From Cardiocondyla obscurior (Eukaryota > Arthropoda > Insecta > Hymenoptera > Formicidae), in assembly GCF_019399895.1 (NCBI RefSeq), contig NC_091879.1, positions 2,232,001 through 2,296,000 on the forward strand: a stretch of 64,000 bases of DNA. Direction: 5' to 3'. The translations under genes and the position numbers were made by a program. The notes beneath the pieces were generated by a model. It searched no databases, was not told the DNA's origin, and saw only the letters and a program-made list of their open reading frames with translations. This document shows positions 13,683 to 28,128 of the stretch, in pieces; positions within the stretch are counted from its first letter, which is position 1; every line of letters starts with the position of its first letter.

Positions 13683-16600
13683 CCCCTGCATAGACTATGC
13701 AATATAATATATTATATTATATTATTAAAAAAAAAAGAAAAAAAAAAATTGAATGTTATCTCAAGTTTTGAGCGCGCATAACACATTAGTCGTCGCGCTA
13801 CTTTTGAGTTAATAAAATTCCGATACTTCGAATTCGAGTGTGACGCTCGCGAAAGATATCGCAGAGGGCGACTGCCTTTTGACACATATTCAAAGTATTC
13901 CCCGCTTGGTTGATGGCGAACAGGATATTCCGGCGTCAAATTACGTATTCCGTAACACGCTCGTGTAACGTTATAATATCGCGAAGCCTCTCTCCGTTTC
14001 AGTCGGGACAATGAGAGGGCCCGAAGCAATCTTCCACGAGAAATTCGAGCTCGGATCGAGTCACGCGGATCGGCAACGAATTATGATAGTCCAAGAGAAA
14101 AAAGAAGAAAAAAAAAATATTAAAGATCGTTACAACCGGCGGGAAGCCCGACCGCGGCGGGAACGATTTCGGATATCGATCATAATGCGAAATGTCTACT
14201 TGGCCCTTTAATCTGTATTCATACTGCCCGTTTATCGGACTCGATACTTTCGGCGTAACTACGGGGAGTTTTGCTTCGCCACCGCTCGTTGAAAATCTGC
14301 GGCGGGAAATTCGTGCTTTCTGAAGCACGTGAGCATATAATCTGCCGAGTTTTCCCCGCGCTGTGTAACTGCGGGGCGCGGTCGAAGGGGAGAGGATTAA
14401 CCTTTAGACGAGTTCTCAGGTAATCCTCTCTCTTTGGCGAGATTCATTCGGGGGTCTGTTATCGCGTCGGGGATAAGTCCGCTTACAAGGACCTCCTTAC
14501 ACGAGCATTCCGACTTCCTTTTTCTCACGCGCGTACGTGTCCCGGGCGTGCCGAGGAGAAAAAAGGCTCCTTAACTCGCCGAGACTCTATTTCGGTTTAT
14601 TGGATGGCTCTCGTTCTCGATTCTCTTCCCGGCTGCAGCCACCGTCGATATTCAACCGCGCTGGTACCTACTCGTAACGCCATTTTCTCGATCTGGCTAA
14701 ATCTAAGCGAGCGAATTACCGCAATTTCGTTCTCCACGGGAGATCAAATCGAAAAGCTCGGCGCGAAACTCGATTTGTCACCGTAAAAATATATTATTAC
14801 ATAAAATGTATAACAATACAGTATTATAAATTTCTATTTTAAGATATACAGCGTCCACAGATGAGGCTTTATAATTTTTTTTTTCTTTGTCCCTTTCGCT
14901 TTTCTCCCCATTCGCCGGTGACAGTTTCAGTGACGAGTCGAGTACGCGCACAGAGCAATGCAACACAATCCAGTTGTTCCGTAGAGACTAGAGGGGTAGA
15001 GCCAAGGGTGCAGGGCGCGCGCGTACCTGAACGTGACACTCGAAATCGCACCCTTTCAGGCATCGTCCGGCCAGACCTATCGACAGCGTGCCGTTGACAT
15101 TGACCCTCAAAGACGACGGCTCGTGTCGGCGACAAAAGCTTCGGGGATGGGATTTAACGAAACACTGGGAGCGGGCGGGAAAGGGAGATTGAAGAGCGAC
15201 TGGCTCTGTTTGTGGACATCCGTTTGACGGATCTCGTTCCCGTTCCCTCCGCAGTATATAAACAATCCCGACCGATACTTCTAGTGCCTCCATGCTAAAA
15301 TATATTCTTCGATAATCGCCAGAGATGATTTTCTGTTTATACCGCGCGTGACATATAACATGAATAAAACAAAAGCTGACAATAGAGAGATAAAAAACAA
15401 AAATTGATTAATAAAAATTAAGAAAATATATCACGACTGATATCAGCTTTGTCGGAAATTTAGGCGACCGAAAATAATATCTGAATTACTTAGATATCTT
15501 CTATCTATCTCCGAGAAGCAAAAGTGCTCGCGTGACCAAAACACGAATTTATATCAGCTGATAATTTTTACGAGAACATGAAATCTATTAGATCATCGAA
15601 TCTATATTTATACGAACGTTCTGTTCGTTTTTACACGTTCCTGACCGCGTTACAAACTCGCCTCAATGCAGACACACCCATTAGAAAATTTTTGTGAACT
15701 GCGAAACGCGCGAGAAAAAATAACCCAAAAAAAAAAAAAAAAAAAAATTAAAGTGTTTGAGCGTCGCAATCGTCCCCCATTTCGTGTCCACGATCTATAC
15801 ATTTATACGAAATGTGGAACGTGTTCGCCGACTCGTAACTAAAAATATTCCCGGGTTCAGATACATAATTTAGCAACGATACGACCACCCGATATTTTTA
15901 TCTCACGCCGGCCGTAGAAAAGAATTCTACGTTATCGCCGTGCGAGCGTCGCGTTCGAGGATAAGTGCGAGGTGCGAGTACGTGACTTTGTCTATAAACA
16001 AGATAAAGATTGGAATGCCATCGTTTCAAGTGTTTATCGATAGATACTCGGACAACATTGTGCTAATTAGCAGCCGCGGGGAACGGGAAAATCACGGCGA
16101 GCTCGCGGTTTTTCGCGAGAATTTCTGCACCACTTCGCGGGGTCCGGTCCAGCTTCTTTCGTAACTTAAACGACGCCTCTCGCAGGCATTTTTCCAAGTG
16201 GACGGGCGGCGTCATCTTGTTTACCGGCCGTTATTTGCGGGGTTCTAATAAAAGGCGAGAACGGAACGCGAACGAAAGAGAAACCGAACGGAACTCGGAG
16301 GCTGCGCCTATAATTTTTTTTTTTTTTTTCTGTTTTTTTCTCCGTCGAAGGGGGGCTTTATCGCGTTTTTTGCGCAGTTGGGCGATAACACGCGACGCCC
16401 TTCCGGCGTCTCGTATATTCGTCTGAGGTGGACGCTTTTTGTTTGCCGATAACCATCCGTCGTTCTACTCTGTTCCTCTTCTATTTTTTTTCCTCCCGTT
16501 TTTTTTATTTTTTTACATGTAATAAAATTTGCTCGCGCTCGATCTTTATTTTTTTTCGAACATCTCGTTGATCCGTGCACGATTTCGCCGTCGAGAAAGA

Positions 16601-17990
16601 TGTGAATGGTTAATATTTGCCGCAGGTAGAAATCGCGAAGCGGACTTCTTGCCTGAAATATGATTATGACTTCAGTAAGAGGAGAGATATATGTATAAAA
16701 GATGCGATTGAAAACGTCAGTGCGATTTAATTAAGGAAGTCTACGAGCGAAACTTATGAACTTATTTATGAATAAAAATGAGGCCGACTGATTCGGAATA
16801 TTAAGTATAATAATATTGACGGATGCAGCGCTCTTTTCGTCATGCAATTTCCGATTTATTATGTCATCGTCGGTTTTGATTTGAAGAATTTTTTGAGGGG
16901 AAGTTTCTTTTTTAAGGCACGTGTCTATCGATCTTACGAAATCGAACTTTATATATTGGACAGTAATCCGCGCAAACAGCGCATTAATTTCACCCGCGAT
17001 CCGTGGACTGGCGCGTAACGCCTGGCTCGCTCGCCGGGAAAATAAAGTTTTATCCCGCTCGGCTCTTGAATATTAACGAGTTCTCAGAATTTATCTCCAT
17101 CCTTGGCGATCTTCGGCGAAGTCTTATCGGGCTCCGGGCCTTCTCCGCGCGCGAGATCTTTATTTACCGTGGCTCTGCATTCCAGAGCGAGAGACGGTTC
17201 GATTCACACTGGCACGCATAGACCGCGCACACATCGGCAGGAAAGAAAAAAATATGCACGCACACGTGAGCGAAGTTATGCATATTCGTGAATGTGCCAC
17301 GAGTGTGTCACGAGTACGGCACACCCAGTGGCGCTTAGTTTCGCATGCGAGATCGTCGGCATGAGATGAGATCATCCTCGACGGTCCCTCATCGTCGGGT
17401 AACGAGATCGCGTCAACGGCGGGAGAATCGAACGTGCAGATTTGGGCGTTCCGGTCGGCGTCCTTGAGCCGGGACTCCTGAATTCGCTTCACGAATTACT
17501 TACGAGGCGCGTGAGGATCTTGCTAAGAACGGAGGCCAGCCGGCTAGCCACGTGAAACTCCTGCGAACAACGGCGACGAGGACGAGCAGGCACATCGCGC
17601 CTTCGTACGTGCCTCGTCTACAGAGAAAAAAAAGAATCCCGTCGCGTGGACACCGCGGCTCGAATCTTGCCGAAGCGGGTCGCAGATGCGCGTTAATGAG
17701 TCGGGGCAACGATAATGGACGTGGCTGAGCACACACACAATGGAGCGCGACCGGTCTCGTCGCCGGCTACGGCCGATGTCGCGTGAAAATTTGTACAGGC
17801 TGCCTTCCTTAGCACTCGACCCGTCCTAAGAAACTTACTTTGCGAGACGAACAAGCCGAGGCAATTTCTTTCCCACACGAAGTAAGCTGCGTCGCGAACA
17901 AAAGGGAAGAACACTCCAAGTTCTAATACGAGAATTTCTAACGTGGACAGAGTAAAAATAAATATAAAGGAAAAAAATCTATAAAAATTC
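13683..17990. other. intronic stretch, nothing recognised
   Basis: It contains a 21-base A run (15727-15747), a purine-rich tract (13728-13748) and T runs near 16314-16330. No frame exceeds about 110 codons and no domain is seen. Confidence 0.5.
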
Positions 17991-18093
17991 TAGTCATTGA
18001 TCAAAGAAAAATCGCATTTAATTACACAGCGATAAAAGTATACTTGTTTATCATAGATATCATCGCGCTGTATCGGTGATCAATCAATGACTA
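17991..18093. mobile_element. 103-bp imperfect palindrome with TA ends (MITE-like)
   Basis: The left end TAGTCATTGATCA (17991) and right end TGATCAATCAATGACTA (to 18093) are inverted repeats apart from a 4-base insertion. The arms continue with acagcgat / atcgcgctgt and meet at a centre around aagtatactt. Flanking TA could be the target duplication of a Tc1/mariner-type miniature element. It has no coding capacity. Confidence 0.55.
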
Positions 18094-21000
18094 ACGTTGC
18101 GCTATTACCGCGACGCAAAAATAGAATTTTCTCGAGCGTCTATCTATAAAGTGCCGAGAGTGCGTCGACTTGTTCGCGGTAAAGTTGGTTTACGGCTGTC
18201 GCTGGCCGGGGCTATTCATAGTGTACCGACGTGCAATTGCATAAAGCTGGTGGAAACGTTGACCCTAAAGTGTTACGTAACTCGTGTCTAGTGTCGGCTA
18301 TCAGCGAAACGATAACGCCACCGCCGTGATAGCCGGCGGTCTACCGCCACATATCTGCGAAAACGTTTGCGCGCAGATCACCGTACTATTCGCAATCATC
18401 CCCCTCGCGTCTTATCTCTCGCCTCGCTGATGCAAGAAACTTTATTATCTAACCTTGACGCGGCACCCACGACAAAGGAAGACGGGGAGAGGCGAAAAAG
18501 GGGCCCGCATGGGGCGGCTCTCCGAATTTCGCGGGCACGTGTCACAGTCACGGGTGGGAATTTTGAATAGAAATCAGAGATTACAGGGGCTTCGCGTTTC
18601 GAGAGTTAAGCTTTTATTTTAATTAAATTAGCGAATTTACTTTTTAATTAAGATTACTTTAAAATTATCTCGGGGAAAGAAGGGGAATGTTGTTTTCAGC
18701 TTTAACAAACATTGTCCGTTAAAAAGCCGGGTGGATAATCTTCGTGTACATATATTCGACACTTATCGTTTATTGCCACTGTATTAATATTTAAATGAAG
18801 AACACGTTTGAGTATATTCTCAAGCGTTAATTATTTAATAATGAAAATGTTAACGAACAGTCCGACGCGATACGTTGTACGACAATGAGACTAGCGTAAT
18901 TTAAAAATTACTTTTATTAAAAAGAATAGAAATAAAAAAAAATTAAAAAATTATAAAAAAAAAAACAAAGATATTAAAAAGAAAAAATTTAAATCAACGC
19001 CCTGAGAATAAATTTCAGTCGAGTACTTGTCGGACGCGACACACCGAGCTCCGTACGATTGATTAAAGAACGGGAAGCGAACGATTTTTAAATAACGCTT
19101 GCGATTCGCTTTAGGCGTCGGTTCTCGTCTTTGTCCGTGTCGCAGGAGGGACAAACGCGCGATTGTGCTGGGAGGGAGAGATATAGCCATCGATACCACA
19201 CGCCACTTTCATTCCTAGAGGACAAAGGGACGTCCCGTGAAGGGCGGATTATGACCGATGAAATACCGCATTAAGGGTCCCAGTACGCCGCCGTCCGCCG
19301 GATCCTAGAAACGGGCGCGCACCTGCCACTCGTCCTGTCCTCAATCCGGGACTCTCTCGGCTCCTGAGCGGCCGGAACGGAATAAGATTGTTTCTCCCGC
19401 GCTCTTATTTCGTCCCCGTTCCCTCCCCGCAAACGCGCGCATCGGTCACGAATTTCATCTCTCGAGAGAGTAGACAAGCGTATCCGATAGCCGCTTATTG
19501 GATTCGGCAAGAAAGTACTATTTTTCCCCTTTTGCCCGCGCGGCACCGCGGAGGGGTTGGACTCTTCGTTAAGGAGATTACCGAGGCCGCTCGACGGACG
19601 TTAATGTGCATCGGAGATGTACATTAAATCAAACGCGCAATTTAATTAAGTAATGCCAAATGCGAAAAGGCGAGGGCCGAATAATTCAATGGCGCGAGAT
19701 CAAAGCGGACTTAGGTCGCCGTTGGGAAATACATATCTGCTTACACGCGGTGCATCTCTTTCTGCCGTAAATTAAAGTTTTTATTTTATTTTATTTCTTT
19801 TTTTTTTATTTAACTTCTTTACGCTCATCCGTTGAATTTAAACGCTATTTGTTTAATTTACCGTAATTATAATGTTCGTTAGTCTTGTGCAACGCTCGTT
19901 CGTCTCTATTTTATTTATTCGTAACGTCAAGCTGGCATCAATATTTCTCGACCTATTCGCGTTCATGTTTTCCACCTGTCTTTATTTTTTACCTATCTGT
20001 TCTTTTTGTTAAAGGTAATTTTTTAATTACGCTAGTCTCATTGTCGTGCAAACGTATCGCGACGGCAAAATGGGAAATAAACGAAAGGGAAACGTATCGG
20101 GTGCGCAAGTATTTCGATTAATAGTAAAGTTTTCTCGAGAGTCGTCTGCGTCGAAACGAAGAGTGGACGGAAACGACGAGGAGAGCCCGAACCGATCAGA
20201 GACACGATTGAAAGAGAACTCTCGCTTCTCTCCATTCACTTTGGAAACTGCGAAACTTCCCCGACGGTTTCGCCGTCCCTTCGCTAACTTCCTTATCCGC
20301 GTCGCGCTCTTTGTTCTCCAGTGCTCCTGTTGTCGGGCTGATTTGGAGTCCCGGGGAACAAAGCTATTTCGGTAAAACGTCACTGATTACTTTGGATACG
20401 GCCGAACCGTTTTCAAACACGACGTCTCACTTCCAAACAGAATTTCTGATCATTCTTAATCGATAAAGAAATGTTTTGATTTTCTCCTGAATACTTTTTG
20501 ATAATCATTGCACTGATAATTAGCAGAATGGACTTGATAACCTGAGATAACAAATGAAATTATCATTAACATTATTTTTAGCTGATAACGAAACGGTTTT
20601 AAATTTATTAAAATAATATTCTTAGAAATTTTTATATTATTTTTCTTTTTTTTTTTTTTAGATATTATGCAATCTTTTATTATTAACATCGTTGACAGAG
20701 ATAAATATTCCCTGCTTCTGACAGAGAATAATCGAGTGGTCCTCGGCACGTCGAGTATCCTTAGCGCGTGATTTTGCCACACGTCCACGTGGTATTTCGT
20801 TTTTAAATCGGCGACGGCTGCTTTTTACGACGAAAAAAAAACCGGGCTATGCAAAACTCGACCAGAAGAGGATACCCTCGTTTTGTTCGGTCCAGAATTC
20901 TTCCCCCCCCCCCTTCCCCCGCGTACGCGTCGCTTTTCTCGTCCCTCCTTTCGAAAAGTAATTCGAAGCGAGTTCCTAGCGGGACGCGGGAAAATGCTTC

Positions 21001-21513
21001 TCCCGTACGTCGAGCGTGTCCCTCCGTTTTCGTGAAATTGGAAAGGCACCGGGAAAGTAGCATGGTCCCTGGACGATCGGAGGATCACTAATGTACCCCG
21101 TGGCACGCGAGGATGGAAACTCGAGAGTCAACGGGAAGTGATCGAACGGGAAAGATAAGGGGAGACAACATACCTAGATGGAGGCCAAATGTGGGGAGTA
21201 AGGTTGGCAGAACGAGGAAACGGATTTGCCAGCCCATCGTACACACAAAAAAAGGAAAAAAAAAAAAAAAGCGACCGGAAACGAAATCTACTCTGCTTCC
21301 ACGCTTCTTTAGAGCTTTGAAAAATTACGCACCGTTCTCAGATAACAGTGCGGATGTGTTGGCGCGTGTTGACTATGAGAAAACCGGTTGGCGCGCACTA
21401 AATCGGACCGCGGGCTACTATTTTTTTCTCCCGCCGTTACGGCCGACTTAATGGCTTTCACGTGTACACCGCCGTGTTCTTATTTTTATTCCGAAGCTCT
21501 CCTTCAGCGTGCC

Positions 21514-21541
21514 GTCTCTCTCTCTCTCTTTCTCTCTCTCT
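21514..21541. repeat. CT microsatellite
   Basis: About 28 bases of CT with one TTT interruption. Confidence 0.9.
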
Positions 21542-22705
21542 CGGTCTCGCAGTTCTTTTCTCCGTTTGCTTGTTTTTTGTCAGCGTGCCCTGCGATCGAG
21601 GAATGCTCGGCCGAAAACGAAAGTAACCAGTCAACAGGCGCTTCCTACGCGTATCTTTTTGGGGACTAGCTAGCTTGCCGATAATAATCGATGCCCGCGA
21701 GAATAAACATTTTTTTTTTGTGCCCGGAACAAAAAAGATCAGTTTATATTCGAACTAGAATTGAATATTCTATTCAAGTTCTAATACCAGATTCCGTCCG
21801 GCGGAAAATAAAGAAATCAACGCCGTACTATTATTTTAAACCTAGCGGTTTTGAAAGTCAGCTCTCTTCGACGCTCGCTTCCCTCGCGGCAGAGAGCTCG
21901 TCTCTCGAATATATTCAGAACTCGATTCCGTTCTCGTGATCTTTTCTCGTTCCTTCAGGAGCCATTAGCCGAAAACTGGTTTTTGAAATATGACTTCGCA
22001 TTACATAAATGTGCCCGGTCGCGATATTTTCGCGGGATGTAATGTACGACTTTTTTTTCGCCGAGGATAAAACTTTCTCGCGTAGAACAATTTCAGCGCT
22101 GAAGCGAGAGAGGAACGAAATAAAAATTAATATATTTTTTTTTTCAATATAATATTGGGATAACAGATCAGAGAGCCGAAAGAATCGAGAGGACCGGTTC
22201 TTCCGGCGCGAAGCGATTTCCGTCTATTAATAGACGGCGTAAACACGGCGGGATAACGATACGAGGATGCTCGCGGCGAAAGAAAAACAAGCCTCGCGGA
22301 TGACAAGCCACGAGAAGACATTGATGGCCGCCGGTTTGTCGGTTACGTGCGTCGAATCGCGATGCAGATTCCCCTCTCCGAAGCCAATTCGTTCGCGAAG
22401 TGCCTGCGTGTTCCCGATTTAATTGTATGCTAATACTGGCGCGTCCGACGCGAGCGAGAAAGCGGCTGCCGGGCCCCGCAGCGCTCGTTAATTAAAACGG
22501 GGACGAGCGAGGGGACTCAATTTGCGAGTTGTCGCGGCTAATCCGTGCGAGATACTCGCTCCGCGCTGAAAAAGCTTCTCGTTGCGAAGGACGGGAATAA
22601 ATCCCGCCAACTGTATCATTTAATCTACTATCGAGTTTCAATGCGTTGTTTAAAAACTCCAGCCACATCTTCGTGTGTCTGTAAAACTAGTGCAACATTC
22701 TACAA

Positions 22706-22710
<5 letters not shown>

Positions 22711-22736
<26 letters not shown>
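22711..22736. repeat. 26-base A homopolymer
   Basis: This uninterrupted A run and the one at 43998 are the two longest in the window. No retroposon body is recognisable upstream. Confidence 0.95.
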
Positions 22737-25110
22737 CTAAAAGTTCTAATATCACTTTGCATAGTTCTACAATTCTTGACGGCTTATTGCCGTTCTCGAA
22801 AAAGTTTCCGAGGTTTACGGTGACCCCGCCGCCGCCGGGAAGGCGGAGACAGAAGCAGCGGGCACGTCGAGTATATTAAACTTTTTGTGGAACGCGGTAA
22901 GAGGATCGTGTTATATTAAAATACTCCGCTCGCGCGTCTCCCGGAGTGGAGAAGAGAATCGATTCGCGATAAGATTTCAAGATCGCGCTCGTTAATTAGA
23001 GTCTCGTAAGGCTTGTCTCTCGCGCCCCGCTTATCAATTATCGGCAGCTCGAGGGGGAAGCAGGCGAAGGAAGGTGCAAATTTTCTCGGGGTTTTCCCCT
23101 CGATCGAGCGTCGCGAAGGGAGAGGCCATCAGGCAGACACTGTCTCGGCTCCTGAGCTCATACATCAACTTAACGCGCGGTTGACGGTCTCGCAGTCACG
23201 CGTCACAACATTTTCCCCGCCCGCTGCAGGGTTCCGGTAACAAACCGGGGCGGCTGGGCAGCAACTTCCGGTACTTCGGAAACAAGATGAGAGGTACCTC
23301 GTTTCAAGAACAGTCTTCAAGAGTGCACGCGTACCTCTTTAGAACCGACTGTTCACGTTGTCGACTCTTAGAAGTCTTGTAAATATATAATAAATTCGGG
23401 CTAATAATACAGGCAACGATATAATTTCGCGCGCGCGCGCGGAAAGGGGTCGTTATTTCTTCTTCCGCAAGACTGCGTAACGATGATACAGGGGGAGATG
23501 GAGTTTCTGTGCGAGTCAGTCTCGTGTAAAACGCGATAGGACGCCCCTTCGCGTCCCCGTCGCGGGGAGGTTTGCTTAAAATGCGCGCGTGTCGGAAAAG
23601 AAGATCCACCGTAAAGTACATCTTTTCCCAGCATCCGCGTCCTACCCCTCGTTCCTCCGCGTCCCACGGATCGTGGCTGTCGCGTGCGCCGAAAACGGTT
23701 CGGGTGCACAAAGCGCGGGAGTGCCGTCGCGAGATGAAGGGAAGAGGCATCGAGACGAAGGAAGGAATAAAGGAAAACGAGAAGGTTCAAATCGTCGAAG
23801 CCCTTTCCCCCGTTCTCTCTTAAAAACTGTGTTTCGACGTCTCTAAGAAAGATGCTTCATCATAATCCGATGTATTCTGCTGTTTCAAAGGTTACGATTC
23901 CGTCCCCGTCTTATAAATCTTCATTACGGTATGCCGAGAAAACGCGATAGAGGCGCGGAACGAGCGGATCGGATAAAGTCAGCGGGGCCTCGCCCGATGA
24001 TAGATCGACGAATTTGAGGAAGGAGAGGGAGGGTTTCGCGGCGAATGCTGGAGCTCGCGCTGGGCGGCGGATCGAAACGTCGAGACGGAAAGCAGGGCAA
24101 CGTCTCGCTACTCGAGCACAAAGCCATCGCGAGAGGAGATTTCGGAGGGAAGCCGTGGGTTCTCTCGGTTGCGAGAGGGCCGCCGTTTTCTCGCCGTCCA
24201 ACCTATATTCCTCCCAGAAGCCTGCCAGCGGTAGCGCGCAACCGGCGTGAAATGCAAGACTCGCACCGGCGTTTATTTTCGATCACGCGTGATATTGCAA
24301 CCGACAGAAATAAAACTGGTGGTTACCGTGCTTAAAAAAAAACTGAAATGAATAATTTATGAAAATGTAATTAATCTCCCGTGTTGTGTTAAAACACCAT
24401 AAATGCATTTTTCTTGTTTCTTTTTTTTTTCTCCAAATTATATGTTTATTTAGAATCTTTTCTTATCGTCGTTCCGCGATCATTAACAGCAGGGTCACTA
24501 AAGGAAGAGGGCGATTTCTTCGATTCAATTATTCACTTTGGGTGAATTACCAGCAAGCATGCGAGACGAAAATTGAATACCTATCCCGGAGTCGGATCGC
24601 CGGATGCGCGTGATAGTATCTCGGGCTTCATTTAAAAGTACCGCAGCCGGGAGAAAGAAGAAAGGGGAGGGGAAAAAAAAGTGCGTCGCGTGTACGATCG
24701 ATCCCAGGGAATCACTGAAATCCCAAGACAATCCTTCTAACTCGTCCAGGCGGTCGGACGTGACGCTTCTCTCCACTCCATTCGGGGCCGGCTCGCTCGT
24801 GCAAAGCGCAATACAACACGCCGTGAATCCGAAACGAGAGCGAGGGTGATTTACCTCCACCCCCCGACTTCGCGAGGAGACGAAAATCCGATTTCTCATA
24901 CATGCCAACGGCAAAACCCCCGAGCGGCCCTCCGCGCGGACCACCGTCACGCATTTCCCTAGACAGTAATTTTGAGGGAGGCTCCGCGGCCCTTCATTGA
25001 GAAAGAGACGGTCGACTTGACGTTCGTCGACATTTTCGAAATCACGCCGCGGACAAAAGATGCGGATCCGTCGAGAGACACCCTCGATCAATTCGATTCG
25101 CTTTATTTAA

Positions 25111-25198
25111 ATTATATCTTCAAATATATCTTTTAGTATAATTTTTAGTATAAAATTTTCTTCGCGTATCGAGCACGCGGTGGCGAGAGATTGCTGGG
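25111..25198. repeat. AT-rich dispersed repeat, copy A
   Basis: This 88-bp segment matches 29162-29249; about 55 bp in the middle are identical (tttagtataatttttagta through cgagcacgcggtggc). The two copies lie 4.05 kb apart in direct orientation. A short hairpin follows immediately (25199-25237). Confidence 0.85.
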
Positions 25199-25237
25199 AA
25201 AGGGCATAAGCTGGCATGCTTATCCGGCTATGCCTTT
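25199..25237. repeat. hairpin (imperfect inverted repeat)
   Basis: The arm aagggcataagc pairs with ggctatgccttt (10 of 12 positions) around a loop of about 14 bases. It directly abuts repeat copy A; copies B and C lack it. Confidence 0.5.
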
Positions 25238-28128
25238 TTCACAAATTAATTTTCGTTGGGAGACGGCGCAAGTTGGGAGGCTCTTATCAGCGCGAACTTT
25301 GAGTCGTCGGCGATCGGACTGTCCTTGAATTTATCCCTGAACTGGGATAAGAGTCGTGGCTCCCTTGAGAACTCGACCTACCTCAATCGGATCGATGCAA
25401 GATAGCTCTATGCTTCTCTCGCCCCACATCACGCACACCAGCATTTTTGTCCGTGAACTTGATATACGCGGGTGATCTCAATTTTTTTTTTTTAGAGACC
25501 GAAGGAAAGAACACGACCGGTTAGACATTAAATGCATGTTTTATTCACATGAAGTAGCAGGATCGCGCGAAATAATTTATCTTTTTTTTTCTGCAATAAG
25601 TAGAAAAAATGAACGGAAAATTGACAAGTTTTGCTTATTTAAAAGTATAATTTGTACGAAAAATTAAGTTAACAGCCCTTTAAAGTAATAATTTTTTTAT
25701 AATAAATTAATTTGATTCTTGCAAGTATGCACAGTTTTTAGTTGATAACAATGAAAAAAAAAAAAGTAGAGAAATCGGAAACGGTAAATGCGTGTTCGCT
25801 CCTCATCATCATTACGGAGAGAAGCAGCCGATGACCTCTCTTTGACGAGTAGAATTATGAATGATAATGAGCAATGGTTTCTCTTCTCGTGCTCATTAAG
25901 TTGAGGAGTCACGGAAATTAAAAGCAATTGTCAGGCGTGCAGTTCCACGCTTAAATTAACGCGAGCTGTTAGCAGACGCGATAATATTTCCCTTCGCACA
26001 TTTTCTGTCGCATTTGAATATTACGTCTTCGGTATTAACGGCGGAAAAATATTAATATTACTATGGTTAAGAATTATTATTATATTATTATTAAGAATTA
26101 AATTTAATATTTCGGCGATGTCACTAGTTTCTTTATCACCGCGGTCGTATATTTTGGAAAGCCACTTCCTGTCGTGCGTTCTGACAAATCGTGGTTTCGC
26201 GAGACAAAGCGTCCTCGTCGCGGCTGAAACAATGAGCGGTCAAGCGCTGGTCGGACGGGTGAAAGGGCGAGAGGAAGGTCGGTTCTGGCAAAAGAATGAG
26301 GGAAAGAAGTCATAATCGGCGAGACAAATGTTGTTCCTTCTCGCGCCGTATCGTCTCCAGGAAAAGGAAAAGAAACCGCGTGTGTGGACTGTAAGCAGCG
26401 GCCAAATATTTGCATGTAAAATTGTAAGTGGTGATTGTAGAAAATTACCGCGGTTTTCAAAAAGCGCGTTTTCGATCCGATAGATTAAGATAGATCCGCT
26501 TTAAGTTCAGGGAACGAGGTAGAAGGACTTCTAAAATATTAGCGGACTTTGCGTACCTTGCGGGGCTGATTATTTTGGTCTGTCGAGTCGAAAGTATCGA
26601 AATCGAGATAGTCGATGCTTTTGTATCGATGTCTGTTTGAATAGTGTTGTTAAAGTTAAAGAAAAAAAAATCAATAAGTCGATATCCTTAAAAAAAACCT
26701 TACAGTACTGCGGAGGAACCTGACGTCTCGAAACCCGGACGCGACGAAAAGCAATGGTAACCGCGAATGCCGTTTCCGTTTTCGTTACGAAGTTGCGTCT
26801 CGAGGCACCTTTTACGGAGGCGTCTTCCCTCCGGAAACCGGTTCTCGCGGTCGCCTTAAATGAGAAAAAGCGTTCGTGTTTCCCTTTCTCGAAAATCGTC
26901 CAGGATCGAATGGCCCTTTTCTCCCTTCGATCGCGCAGGTCTATTCTCGCACGGATTTATTTTTTTTCGGATTTCTGTAATCCCGCTGGGAATGAGAGAA
27001 ATCCACCTGAACTAGTGAATCGATGCCGAACGTCGCGAGTGCTGTCACGTCGAATATTAAAATTCGCGAGGCGTCGTCGTCGCTACATCGCGAGGAAATT
27101 TTGCCATCCCAGTTGGCGGATGCTTCTTTATTCGCGCCGAAGCGAGGGTTTGACATTTCAAGAAAGTAAAGTAAAGAATAAAAAAAAGAAAAAGAAAAAA
27201 AAGGATTAGCGTGAATAGCAAGGCTTTGAGAGTTCGATCAATAATTATACGGACAAATTCGTATAACACGTGAGGATAAAGAAAGAGCAAAAGAAACACG
27301 CGAAGAACCAACCGAATATTTAAGCGAGATTGCGTTCCGCGCCGTTCAATCTTAAAAATGCGGAGAATTACCGAGAGTATGCCTTCCGCGTGCATTTTTA
27401 ACATCGCGATTAGTCGTAATTAGAACGGGGGCGTTAATCTCTCTCGCGCGGGGAATTCCTACCGGTCGTGTATAGCATAATTGCCGGCTTCTAGGCGTTC
27501 GTAGATTTTTCCTGACATCGGGTGTCCCCGTGTAATTAATGCAGGAACGACGCGGGTGGTGAACGGGAACTTATTACGCCGGACATTTTTTTTCCCTCGC
27601 GGCACTTTGCTCTCACCCGTTTCTTCGCCCGGCGCGTTCGCTTTGTTCGCGCGGACGTCTGCGCTTTTTCTCTCCAGCTTACTCCCACGGGCACCGAGGG
27701 GGAGATTCTGATAGAGAAATAGTTGGAATACGAGGCGTAACGCGCGGTGATTCGGCCCTCGCGCACAATGGTTCCGATCCGTCTGCGTTTCCCCGTACCT
27801 CCGGCGTTGTTTCCGTCGTTATTTCAACCGCGCTCGCGGAAATACCCCCGAGCAAAAATGTCCCTTTCTCCCCGCGATACCGGTGACTTATGCGAGTACG
27901 CGCGAATAATGAGCCTCCGGAAAAAAAAAGAAGAGATCCCCGTACGTCCACTTCAGTCGCGGTACGACAGGCCGAGGTAACGGGAAAGGTCTTTAACAAG
28001 TGATAACCGAGGAGAGGCGCGAGATGATTGATAGAGAAAGTTCACCGTTAGGTTCAACCGATTAAGGACCGTATCCCCGACGACCACCGATAATTAATAT
28101 TATCGTTGTAATAATCTTACAATTAAGA

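Larger units (their letters stand above)
18094..25110. other. intronic stretch, nothing recognised beyond simple repeats
   Basis: It contains an 11-base C run (20903-20913), a CT microsatellite, a 26-base A run and a (CG)7 tract near 23428-23441. A 188-codon minus frame (25091-24525) has no recognisable domain and overlaps plus-strand frames. Confidence 0.5.

Noticed and set aside
21957..22042. Plus-strand acceptor (ctcgttccttcag) followed by 27 open codons
   Set aside because: No matching donor before the stop and no recognisable family; a single good acceptor is expected by chance in this much sequence.
21930..22103. Minus-strand acceptor (ctctctcgcttcag) followed by about 60 open codons
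   Set aside because: In the right strand for hdc but unlike any headcase segment; no clear donor, and similar open stretches are common here.
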